This document shows, in pieces, positions 1-8,151 of a DNA stretch of 64,000 nucleotides (position 1 is its first letter; every line of letters starts with the position of its first letter). The notes below the pieces were generated by a model that saw nothing but the letters and a program-made list of their open reading frames with translations, made no database searches and was not told where the DNA came from. The position numbers and the translations under genes were made by a program. Source of the stretch: JAXLWB01 sp046328715 (GTDB lineage: Bacteria; Chloroflexota; Anaerolineae; Caldilineales; Caldilineaceae); assembly GCA_046328715.1 (NCBI GenBank), contig JAXLWB010000049.1, positions 1-64,000 on the forward strand, read 5' to 3'.

Positions 1-269
1 TGGACACACCCAGCGAAGATGTTACGCAACGTCGCTATCACTCCAACGGTGCCGATTGGTTAGAAACCGCCGAAGCAGCCCAACCGTTTGGTCGCCTGCT
101 TAAGCCAGACGAGGTGGCGCGTGCCATTGCCTTCCTTGCCTCCGATGAATCGGGCATGATGACTGGTGCCATTGTAGACTTCGACCAATCCGTAGCAGGC
201 GGTGGTCCTCAGCCGATTGCGCCACCGATGGATCAGTGGGCGGTGGTGACAGGGGTGAAGTATGAGTAA
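1..269 (+). CDS. SDR-family oxidoreductase, C-terminal end (5' truncated by window)
   Basis: An open frame enters from the window edge (first full codon at position 3) and stops at 267-269. The translated end contains GRLLKPDEVARAIAFLASDE, then a GMMTGAIVDFDQS segment. These match the usual C-terminal part of classical short-chain dehydrogenases, where PxEVAxxxxFLASDxxxxxTG precedes the last beta strand. The Rossmann fold and catalytic Tyr-Lys lie outside the window, so the substrate cannot be named. It is co-directional with the GNAT and Gfo/Idh genes that follow, which suggests one transcription unit. Confidence 0.8.
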   Translation, partial: DTPSEDVTQRRYHSNGADWLETAEAAQPFGRLLKPDEVARAIAFLASDESGMMTGAIVDFDQSVAGGGPQPIAPPMDQWAVVTGVKYE

Positions 270-318
270 AGATAGATTGAGATTTGAGTAATTCTACAGA
301 AAAGGACAACAGACGTTA

Positions 319-861
319 ATGCTACAAGGAAACAAAGTACGTTTACGGGCAATGACCCGAGACGATCTAGAGCGACTCTGCGAGTTCAACAATGATGTAG
401 AAGTGGAACTCGCAGGGGGCGGCGATCCACCCATACCGCAGGCACTGGCTCGACTTCAGGCTGATTTTGATGCCAACGTGAGTAAGGGCGGGCGAGATGG
501 GATGAGCTTTGCCATTGAAGCAGACGGCCTTTACATTGGCGGCTGTGCGCTCTTTCAAGTCGATGCGATAGCCCATACCTGTGGATTAGGGATCACGATT
601 GGCGACAAAAATTACTGGGGTCGCGGCTATGGCACGGATGCCATACGCCTGCTCTTAGACTACGCATTTCGTTTGCAGAACATGCGTAAAGTTTATCTTT
701 CGGTCAATGGCAACAACGAACGAGCAATCGGTGCCTATCGGCATTGTGGCTTTGTTGAAGAAGGGCGACTACGTGAGCATGTTTGGAGCAACGGAAACTA
801 CATCGATTTAATACAGATGGGTATCTTGCGCAACGAGTGGGAAAAGCTGCAATCATTCTGA
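319..861 (+). CDS. GNAT-family N-acetyltransferase (RimJ/RimL-like)
   Basis: A 180-residue protein. It opens with a beta strand (GNKVRLRAMTRDDLERLCEF) typical of RimJ/RimL-type acetyltransferases. The acetyl-CoA loop is visible as YWGRGYGTDAIRLLLDYAF, followed by the NERAIGAYRHCGFVEEGRLR motif that ends this fold. Length and motif order fit a complete single-domain enzyme that transfers acetyl from acetyl-CoA to an amine, either a protein N-terminus or a small molecule. The acceptor cannot be told from sequence. The stop is 12 bp before the next start, so it is probably cotranscribed with the Gfo/Idh gene. Confidence 0.85.
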   Translation: MLQGNKVRLRAMTRDDLERLCEFNNDVEVELAGGGDPPIPQALARLQADFDANVSKGGRDGMSFAIEADGLYIGGCALFQVDAIAHTCGLGITIGDKNYWGRGYGTDAIRLLLDYAFRLQNMRKVYLSVNGNNERAIGAYRHCGFVEEGRLREHVWSNGNYIDLIQMGILRNEWEKLQSF

Positions 862-873
862 TCAGGAAACAAA

Positions 874-1890
874 ATGAGTAACAAAACGATAAAAGTCGGC
901 GTCATCGGCACAGGCGGGATGGGTGGCCGCCATGTACGCAATTTAACCAACGAAGTGGCATCGGCCCAGGTTGTGGCACTGGCGGATGTCGATCAAACTC
1001 GCATGAGCGAGGTCGCAGCCGCCTGTGGTGCTACCCACACCTTCCGTGACGGCAATGAATTGATCAAACATCCCGAAGTGGAAGCGGTCTTGATTGCCGC
1101 ACCGGATCGCTTTCACGCCTCGCTTACCCAAGCCTGTATCGCAGCGGGCAAACCGGTCTTTTGCGAAAAGCCACTAGCAATCAGCGCCGCCGAAGCCTAC
1201 AAAGTGATCGAAGCCGAGGTGGCGGGCGGGCGACGATTGGTGCAACTCGGCTTTATGCGCGAGTACGACCCGGCGCATGTCAGGGTCAAACAGATGATCG
1301 ACAGCGGCCAGCTTGGGAAGAGGCTAGCCTTTTATGGGCTACACACCAACCAGACATCCGATGAAGCTGGCCTCGTCGATGTCATCACGAATGCCGCCGT
1401 TCATGATGTTCACTCTGCGCGCTGGATGATGGAGGATGAGATTGAACAGGTCTACGTGAGCTACGTTCCTTGGAAAACAGGGATGCCAGATACGGCGCGC
1501 ATGGCGCTGATACAGATGCAATTCCGTCACGGTGGCATCGGCCATATCGAGTGCAACGTCGAAGCAGGTTACGGCTACGAAGTCGATGTGAAAATGACCG
1601 CCGAACGTGGCGCTGTGAAAACCAATTCATTGCAGAGCGCCATCGTGAACCAATCTAATCAACGTGGGCAATGGATCGAAGAGGATTGGCTACAACGCTT
1701 TGACACCGCCTACATTCTCGAAACCAAGGCTTGGGTTAATGCGCTGCAAAAGGGTGCAGCCACGGGTCCATCCGCCTGGGATGGTTACATGGCGATGATC
1801 GTGTGCGATGCCTGTATCGAATCCGCCAGGAGCGGCAAAGCGGTGACCGTAAACATTCCAGAGACACCCATAATCTATGTCAATAGCTGA
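874..1890 (+). CDS. Gfo/Idh/MocA-family NAD(P)-dependent oxidoreductase
   Basis: A 338-residue, full-length member of the family. The N-terminal Rossmann motif is GVIGTGGMGGRHVRNL. The diagnostic EKPLAI motif, whose Lys takes part in catalysis, lies near residue 98. The HDVHSARWM helix, with the likely catalytic His, is in the C-terminal half. Family members oxidise or reduce sugars, inositols or trans-dihydrodiols; the substrate is not readable here. The start has AGGAAA upstream at normal spacing. The 3' end overlaps the ATG of the next ORF by 14 nt, indicating translational coupling. Confidence 0.88.
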   Translation: MSNKTIKVGVIGTGGMGGRHVRNLTNEVASAQVVALADVDQTRMSEVAAACGATHTFRDGNELIKHPEVEAVLIAAPDRFHASLTQACIAAGKPVFCEKPLAISAAEAYKVIEAEVAGGRRLVQLGFMREYDPAHVRVKQMIDSGQLGKRLAFYGLHTNQTSDEAGLVDVITNAAVHDVHSARWMMEDEIEQVYVSYVPWKTGMPDTARMALIQMQFRHGGIGHIECNVEAGYGYEVDVKMTAERGAVKTNSLQSAIVNQSNQRGQWIEEDWLQRFDTAYILETKAWVNALQKGAATGPSAWDGYMAMIVCDACIESARSGKAVTVNIPETPIIYVNS

Positions 1891-2089
1891 TGAAGAACAG
1901 TTCATCCTCTCGGGCACCACGCGCCTGTGGACGACAGTTCGCAGCAACGGTACACCGATTCTCTTTTTCAATGGCGGACCTGGCTGTGATGATTATCTAG
2001 AACCTGTCGCAAAACTGATTAACACAATGTATCGCGTCATTCGTTTTGAGCCGCGCGGCTGTGGTCGATCTGACTGGGATCGTTTGTGA
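1877..2089 (+). pseudogene. alpha/beta hydrolase remnant (proline iminopeptidase-like N-terminus)
   Basis: Only about 70 residues are open. They include ILFFNGGPGCDDYLEPVA and VIRFEPRGCGRSD, which correspond to the HGGPG oxyanion segment and the DxRGxGxS segment at the start of prolyl-iminopeptidase-type hydrolases. The nucleophile elbow, Asp and His are absent because the frame stops at 2087-2089. The ATG overlaps the end of the Gfo/Idh gene, so this was probably the next operon member. It could be true truncation or a sequence error. Confidence 0.6.
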
Positions 2090-2374
2090 TTACACGCTGT
2101 ATTCCAGCAATCCACTGCGCGGAATTCGATGCACAACCAGTGACAGAAATTCCAAAAGACTTTCAACTTCCACTTGCGATTTTGCTCATCACAACCTGAA
2201 AAGAATTTAGTTCAGGCTATGACCGCTGGATTAAGGCAAAGAACATGTCCAGTCTGTAAAACCGAATTTCTGTCAACGTATGGACGCCAGCTGCGCATTG
2301 ACAATAATGGACTGATTAAGCTTCGGCCTGCGTAACCAAATCTGCAATTACTTCACTTTTCATAAGGAATGACT
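2090..2374 (+). other. gap with possible decayed coding sequence
   Basis: No intact gene. One frame reads a fragment containing TCPVCKTEFLSTYGRQLRID up to a stop near 2335. A competing frame over 2140-2260 reads protein-like text (DFQLPLAILLITT, stop, KEFSSGYDRWIKAKN). Neither has a start or a family I recognise. It probably holds debris of the hydrolase or of another broken gene. Confidence 0.3.
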
Positions 2375-3394
2375 ATGTCAAACTTCTTCAAATCGGACTC
2401 ATCGGCGCAGGCCGTATTGCCCAGGCACATGCGGCGACCGTGGCCTACCGCATCCCCAATGCCACGTTAGCAGCCGTAACCGATCCACTCGCCAGTGCAG
2501 CGGAAAATATTGTTGCCAAATTTCATATTCCGACGATTGCGCCCAATTATCAGGCGATTATGGATGATCCCAAGATCGATGCCGTGCTGATTTGCTCAGT
2601 CACGGCTACACCCACGCTGAAATTATGAATGGCTGCGGCTCGCGGGCAAACACATCTTTTGCGAAAAGCTGATTGCGTTGACCCTGAAGCCACCGATGAT
2701 GCACTCTCCGTGGTCAATCGCACCAGTGTTAAATTGCAACTTACCAACCGCCGCTTCGATGCCAACTATGCCTGCGTAAGGCAATCACCAGCGGCGAGAT
2801 CGGCAAACCGCAGGCAGATCCTGCACATCATCAGCCGCGACCCAGCCCCGCCACCGATTACTTATGTCAAAGGCTCGGGCGGTATCTTCCTCGATATGAC
2901 GATCCACGATTGGGATATGGCGGCGCTTATCAGCGGCAGCGAGATCGAAAGAGGTCTATGTCCAGGGCGGCGTCACAGTCGATCCCGCGATTGCAGCGGG
3001 GATATCGACACCCATGTCACCCTGCTGCGCTTTGCCAACGGCCTGATCGGCACCATCGACAACTGCCGCCAGGCGGTCTATGGTTATGATCAGCGAGTCG
3101 AGGTGTTAGGGACGAAAGGTGCGATCCAAACCGAGAACAATTACCCTAACAACAGCGTGCCTGCGGCGCAACAGCATCCAGCGCGACCTACTGCTCAACT
3201 TCTTCATGGAGCGCTACATGGATTCCTACGCCAACGAGATCGCCGCCTTTGTCGATGCTGTGGTTAACGACAAGCCGACACTGGTCACTGGCAACAGATG
3301 GACGGATGGCCTTGCTGGTTGACTGGCGGCGCTGAAGAGTTATAAGGAAGGACGACCTGCGGTAAAGGTGAGCGAAATTGATAGGACAGACTAA
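2375..3394 (+). pseudogene. second Gfo/Idh/MocA oxidoreductase, frame-broken
   Basis: Starting at the ATG at 2375, three frames must be joined to read a family member. The pieces include LIGAGRIAQAHAATVAYRIP, then CEKLI-like text near 2655, GGIFLDMTIHDWDMAALISG near 2880-2940, THVTLLRFANGLIGTIDN near 3010-3060, and ERYMDSYANEIAAFVDAV near 3210-3260. The reading ends at a stop at 3392-3394. The HDWDMA segment is the catalytic helix seen in inositol 2-dehydrogenase-like enzymes. At least four indels are needed. It is followed by a strong terminator hairpin, so the original 3' end is preserved. Confidence 0.75.
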
Positions 3395-3404
3395 CCATAT
3401 GGAT

Positions 3405-3445
3405 AAGCAATCGCTGAATGCCTGAGCATTCGGCGATTGCTTTTG
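3405..3445 (+). terminator. intrinsic terminator after the broken Gfo/Idh gene
   Basis: A 17-bp stem pairs 3405-3421 with 3426-3442 (one G-U wobble) around a CTGA loop. The right arm runs into TTTT. It lies 10 bp past the pseudogene stop and marks the end of the first plus-strand unit. Confidence 0.75.
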
Positions 3446-3577
3446 AGGATACAAACGTTTTACTGCCTATCTTGTAGCAACACACAAGTTGCATAAGTTG
3501 CACAGGTGCGGTTAAATATTTTATGCGCACCTGCTCTGTAGTTTTCAAGCAGCGCATAAGATAAAGGAGGTCATACT

Positions 3578-3790
3578 ATGACTGTTAATATCCTCACTTA
3601 TCGCCAAATTAAAACACTGCCCCCTGATAGTTTGAAGATCTTGCAATATATCTAGAGTTTCTGCGATTCAAACTCATAAACCGAAGCACCTTCTATCCCA
3701 CCCAAAACATCTTTGCGGATTGTCAATCTGAGAGGCATGTTAAAAGGGTATGATTTCTCACCAGAATTACTTGCCGAAGTTGGCGTATGG
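3578..3790 (+). pseudogene. antitoxin-like gene, frame-broken (DUF2281-like)
   Basis: A perfect AAAGGAGG ribosome-binding site lies 7 nt before the ATG at 3578. The frame reads MTVNILTYRQIKTLPPDSLK and stops at 3653-3655. A shifted frame continues as LEFLRFKLINRSTFYPTQNI. A short 'LPPDxLxxxLxxxEFLRFK' pattern is typical of DUF2281-type antitoxins placed before PIN-domain toxins. The PIN remnant immediately downstream supports this reading. The family assignment rests on pattern only. Confidence 0.5.
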
Positions 3791-4232
3791 TGCCGTGGAA
3801 TAAATTCCATAGTCCCCAATGTTACTTTTATGCGAAACGTTATGCCACCGACACACAATGCCTGCTTTGGTACATAAGCGATGATCGTCGGTTACCGAAA
3901 GCCATCAACAGAGTATACAACTTGATGGAAGATGGTCAGGCTCAAATTCTAGTGCCTAGCGTTGTCATCGTTGAAGCAATTTTTTCTTGTGCAGCGGCAA
4001 CGGATTCCAGCATCCGTTGAGTTTCTGTTGAACCTAACAGAAGAATGGCTTTCAACACTGTATGTTACACCACTAACGATGCAAAGTGGTGGTTGCACTC
4101 AATGATTTTACCCAGCAGCAATTCCTGAAATGGGGGATCGAATTATTGCAGCAACAGCGCGCAATTAACTTGCCCTTATTAATCACTGACCATATCATCA
4201 TCGATAGTAAGCTTGTAAAAGTAATCGAGTGA
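3787..4232 (+). pseudogene. PIN-domain (VapC-like) toxin, frame-broken
   Basis: The readable first part is YATDTQCLLWYISDDRRLPK, matching the D-T-x-x-L-L-W-x opening of PIN ribonucleases with its first catalytic Asp. It continues through QAQILVPSVVIVEAIF, which carries the conserved Glu. After one or two shifts the end reads GDRIIAATARNLPLLITDH, containing the DxxIxATA and ITxD motifs of the PIN active site, and stops at 4230-4232. All four acidic positions can be recognised, but no single frame encodes them, so the toxin is dead unless the indels are sequence errors. Confidence 0.65.
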
Positions 4233-4480
4233 AACAGCGTTTTCGTTTACTCCTGCAACCACATTTGTAATCATCCTCAACTGCGATCTAAACTCTGCTC
4301 TGAATGAGAACCGGATGTTTCCCATACCTTTTGCGAATAGAAAGATCCTGTTCTCATTTCAACCGCAGTTTAGTACATCGATTTTGCTACACGGAAGAGC
4401 TATCATGAACGGCGACTTGTCAAGGTGGAAGAGGTTGGGTGGACTATTGCTTCACATCCTCCGCGAATGCCAATAACAGA
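4233..4480. repeat. gene-free stretch with imperfect inverted repeat
   Basis: Arms 4288-4316 and 4345-4373 are inverted copies of each other over 29 bp. The conserved cores are CTAAACT at one end and AATGAGAAC-GGAT at the other. The loop is 28 bp. It lies between the PIN remnant and the 3' end of the minus-strand membrane-protein remnant, so it could act as a two-way terminator or be a decayed miniature element. Nothing else was seen here. Confidence 0.45.
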
Positions 4481-4900
4481 TCATTCCGGCCCGGCTGCCG
4501 CCCCCAGATACCGAAGAATGCGCGTCGTCAGCGGATAGAGGATGCCATAGAGAATCGATCCATAGGGCCAGCCGGTTAAAAGATTAATGCCGAGCTGCAG
4601 CAGGGGTTTGCTGGCATGGGCAATCCTCCAAGCAAAGCCAAACCAACAATCTGATATTGCCATTTGAGCGGGGCAAAGTAAAGCAGATCGATGATCAAGC
4701 CGAATAAGATAGACCAGCCATATAAACGGATCGTCAAAGCCAAAGAGCGGCAGCAACGCAGTGGTCGCCGGTAGCCAATATTTCAGTAGTCGCCGCCCAG
4801 CGTGTTAGAGGCCCTTCGTCCGATCATGAGCAGGGCCATCCACCTAATCCATGATGGCCAGGGAAAGGTAAGCCCGGTCGCCACACTGTGTGAATTATCA
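4481..4900 (-). pseudogene. integral membrane protein remnant, possibly ECF-transporter S component
   Basis: The longest open piece (4481-4756) reads PLFGFDDPFIWLVYLI then GINLLTGWPYGSILYGILYP, hydrophobic helices broken by polar loops. The upstream 5' part is in other frames. The pattern loosely resembles small membrane subunits of cofactor or vitamin importers. No binding motif is decisive, so this is a guess at class level. It is the last member of a decayed minus-strand operon with the DDTD protein and the lipoprotein. Confidence 0.4.
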
Positions 4901-5699
4901 CACCAATACGCCTAAACTGGAAGAGTCGCAACCTTGAGCGAAAGCCGTCTTCACTGGATAGCTGCTTGATAGATTGTTTGTCGGCAACTTGCCACTCAAA
5001 TTGATCATGATTTTCCGCCTTATCGACCAAAAGTGAAGAATTTTGCCGTTACGCATGATGGGACGCGGCCATTCGCCAACTTCACCCGCTCGTGGCCTCC
5101 GAATTGGACTGCTGCCCCGATCCTGAATCAACTAATCGCACGAGCTGACATAGTCGTTCTACCGTGTAAATTCCTTGCAGTTGGCGCAACCCGGGCAACC
5201 AGAGAAACGCCCATCATTGCCCTCGACGCAAGCCAATCGCTGCCAGTGCGCCAATCATACCACCTCCAGTCCCAGTCAATCCTTCCAGGCGAATGGCTCG
5301 GGATTGGGCTAGCTGCTGCGCTACTTCGATCGTGAGTACCTGCGTTTTTGCCAACAGACCAAAGGCAACCACAGCCTCATCCACGGCTGAACGCTGTGCC
5401 ATACACAATCCAGCATCCGAACCAGGAGCGCCTTTCCCTGCAACAGAAACTCTCGACAGAAGGCATAAATCTCGTCGCTGGCTGCCTCATCGGCAAGGAT
5501 CTGCATACAAGCCGAGCTGTTGTGTGAGGTGTAAGGAATTCGTGGATCGACCAGAAGCTGATGACGTAATCCCACGCACATCGGCCAGATTTGCCGATGC
5601 CAACTGTTCACCTAGCATACGCACGCGATGCCCAGTGCCGCGGACTTTCCAGATTATCAGTGTCGTCAATCCTGGATCAGCCATTCTTTGTTGCGCCAT
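4900..5699 (-). pseudogene. TiaS-like / DDTD-motif protein, frame-broken
   Basis: Reading minus-strand frames from the ATG at 5699 gives GLTTLII..RGTGHRVRMLG (a degraded IDDTDN-x-x-SRGTG motif), then VDPRIPYTSHNSSACM. Near 5220-5300 it gives IRLEGLTGTGGGMIGALAAIGLR, followed in a shifted frame by GNDGRF. The GTGGGxIGAL-A-GLRxxGNDGRF block occurs in the C-terminal part of the TiaS family. The gene is at least four frames long. Its start overlaps the stop region of the lipoprotein gene, indicating an operon. The role is unknown in this setting. Confidence 0.5.
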
Positions 5700-5702
5700 T
5701 TG

Positions 5703-6168
5703 TCACTCAACCGTGATCGCTTTGCACTTCTTTCACCGGACTTGACCGAGATCGGGAGAGGCAAGTTTGACTGTACCATGATTGTTTAAATCCAGTATCA
5801 TCTCGCCTGTTACTTCGTTGAGTAAAGGTCAAACTACCATCGCCAGCAATCGTTACCTTTTGGAAGTCGGTGATGCCAATGGACGCCAATACATCCAGCA
5901 CCGCCGACCCTCTTGTGGTTTTCCGCCCGCCATAATGCTTTTGATCGGAGGACTTCAATTGCTCCAACGTAAAGGGCTGACGTGCCATCTGCCTGGACAA
6001 TGTCGAAGATCGTTGAGCCGCCAGCGTTAATGGCAGTCTTGCCCTTGGGCTCCTGGGTCGATGAGGCATCGCTTGTCGTCGTGGCAGATGAGGCCGGTTG
6101 ACAAGCGGTCAAGATGAGTACCAATAAAAGCGCATATAAAACTGCGCAAAAACATTCTTGAACTGCAT
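5703..6168 (-). pseudogene. small lipoprotein, frame-broken
   Basis: From an ATG at 6168 the minus strand reads a hydrophobic helix ending LLVLILTACQP, a typical lipobox. After a Ser/Thr linker come INAGGSTIFDIVQADGTS, then in another frame RPFTLEQLKSSDQKHYGGRK, SAVLDVLASIGITDFQKVTI and GDGSLTFTQ. This is a plausible secreted small domain on a lipid anchor. It looks like the first gene of the decayed minus-strand operon; the substrate and family are unknown. The stop at 5703-5705 nearly touches the next start. Confidence 0.5.
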
Positions 6169-6488
6169 TCTGTGGCTCCACAAGTGAGTAAACTTCGGGG
6201 ATTTTAGACGTCAATGCACAGTAAAGAGCAATAAATGGGAGCGCAGATGGCACCTGAAATCCGCTTTCATCAGCACCCAGATTACCCGTCTGCGTCACCC
6301 GCGATCTCATTTTTCAAATTATAAAATGTTTGACGTTGTGTTGGCTTTAGCATAACGAGTCATGTAAATCGAAACCAATTCCTGCATCCATCACTCGATA
6401 GGGATATGCGCTGTATTGACAGACGGGGCATTATCAGACAATTCAACCGCCATCGAAACCAAACCAACATCAACCCTAAAAATCTCGT
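6169..6488. other. intergenic region, divergent promoters presumed
   Basis: No coding signal was found. It separates the minus-strand lipoprotein remnant from the plus-strand isomerase remnant, so it should hold two outward promoters. No clear consensus box was identified by eye. Confidence 0.3.
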
Positions 6489-7297
6489 ATGCCAATCAAA
6501 CAATCAATTTGTTATCCCCTCTTCATGCCAGCAGGTACGACCTGATGCCTCATGCGCCACACCGCTGAAGGCTATGCTGCGGTGGAGCTGTGGGGGCGTG
6601 ACGAAAAATTTGAAGAGATCATGGATCTGGCGAAGCGACAACGCTCGCCGTCGCCAGTATGTGTGGTCATACCTGGCTGCCGGATGGCTTAAACAAACGG
6701 AGCATCCACGAACGGATCGAAGATGAACTGGAAAGTCTCCATTGATCTCGCCGTCAAACACAAGATCCCTGGCCTGATCTGCTTTAGCGGCAATCGTCAG
6801 CCGCACATGAGTGAGATCGAGGCGATTGAAGCGGTGCCGATGGACTGCGTCGGATTGCACCCTATGCCGAAAAGAAAGGGATCAATCTCAACGTCGAACT
6901 GCTCAACCTACAACACGATCATCCCGGCTACCGCGCGATCACACGGCCTGGGGCGTGGCAGTCTGTGAACGGGTCAACAGTCCACGGGTCAAGCTGCTCT
7001 ATGATATCTACCACATGCAGATCATGGAAGGCGATGTAATTCGTACAATCCGGGGTGACAACATCAAATGATCGGTCACTTCCACACCGCTGGCAACCCT
7101 GCTCGCCGTGATCATCTTGACAACGATCAGAGCTCAACTACACCGGCATTCGCCGTGCGATTGCGGTGACCGGTTACGATCTCGGCTGCCGCTGCGAATT
7201 TAGCCCCGGCTGCTGATCCAATTGAGTACCTGCGCACCACCTTTGCCATCTGCAACGCTCCAGTCCGAATCATTCGCTGACGAGAATTCAACCATGA
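6489..7297 (+). pseudogene. hyi: hydroxypyruvate isomerase, frame-broken
   Basis: Starts MPIKQSICYPLF at 6489. Joined frames give GYAAVELWGRDEKFEEIMDL, the long open piece VSIDLAVKHKIPGLICFSGN, VNSPRVKLLYDIYHMQIMEG near 6970-7035, and a tail with HFHTAGNPGR- and GYDxxVGHEFSP-like text, ending at a stop at 7295-7297. The LLYDIYHMQ and GHxHTAGNPGR blocks are characteristic of the hydroxypyruvate isomerase/OtnI group of TIM-barrel sugar isomerases. At least five indels are required. It sits immediately before the alpha/beta hydrolase and the HisD-like gene. Confidence 0.75.
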
Positions 7298-7325
7298 GCA
7301 CAGCCAGCTAAAATAATGACCCCGG

Positions 7326-8138
7326 ATGAGCCTATTTGCCTTGCCGTATGTGCCAGGGATCGAAACATTTCGCTATGGAGATGATCCTCGCAGTTTGCGA
7401 GTTGCATTTGCCCACCGCCTATGCCTCATTCGCAACAAAACTTCCAGTGGTGGTGATAGCGTATTGGCGGTTGGCGTTCTACGATCAATCGGCAGCATGT
7501 GGGGTACACAGGCAGCCTGCCAGGAGGCTGGCTTAGCAGTGTGGAGCATTGAATATCGTCGTGTCGGCAACGGTGGAGAGTGGCCCAACCTGCTGAGCGA
7601 TGTTGCCCGGGCTTATGATACTTTGGCGTTGGCTGCGGAGCGCTTTCCATTGGATTTGCAACGGGTGATTGTCTGTGGTCATTCTGCGGGTGGACACTTG
7701 GCGCTTTGGCTAGCAGCGCGACCGCGCTTACCTGCTGAATGGCGTACACCGCAGGCGATTCCGGTACGAGGCGTGCTGGCTTTGGCCCCGGTCGTCGATC
7801 TAGCCGCTTCCATTGCGGAAAATATCTGCACGGGCAATGCCATGAATCTGGTGGGAGGGTCGGCCCAGGAGTATGCCGACCGTTATCAGATTGCCTCGCC
7901 CTTCCATCAATTGCCCATCGGAGTGCGCCAAATTATCCTCTATGGGGCGCACGATGACATTGTGCCGCCCAGCCACGCCGCCGCTTATATCGCCAAAGCT
8001 TATACCTGTGGCGAGGATCTTCGCTTTCATGTGTTGCCATCAGCAGGGCACTTCGAATTGGTCACTGCCGGATCATCGGTATGGGACGAAGTCCGTGACA
8101 GTTTGTTCAGTCTGTTATGGGTAAGGGACTATCGGTAA
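7326..8138 (+). CDS. alpha/beta hydrolase (esterase/peptidase-like); N-terminus probably frameshifted
   Basis: From about residue 65 the protein is a convincing hydrolase. GHSAGGHLALWLA is the nucleophile elbow, GAHDDIVPP carries the acidic residue, and GHFELVTAG carries the catalytic His. The first 65 residues do not look like the family. The expected VVV-x-HGGFWR oxyanion segment is instead scattered over two other frames between 7430 and 7530 (LPVVVIAYWRL and similar). I infer two or more indels there, at the edge of the frame-broken patch. The start at 7326 is therefore doubtful. It is followed 13 bp later by the HisD-like gene. Confidence 0.65.
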   Translation: MSLFALPYVPGIETFRYGDDPRSLRVAFAHRLCLIRNKTSSGGDSVLAVGVLRSIGSMWGTQAACQEAGLAVWSIEYRRVGNGGEWPNLLSDVARAYDTLALAAERFPLDLQRVIVCGHSAGGHLALWLAARPRLPAEWRTPQAIPVRGVLALAPVVDLAASIAENICTGNAMNLVGGSAQEYADRYQIASPFHQLPIGVRQIILYGAHDDIVPPSHAAAYIAKAYTCGEDLRFHVLPSAGHFELVTAGSSVWDEVRDSLFSLLWVRDYR

Positions 8139-8151
8139 AAGGAACACACTC

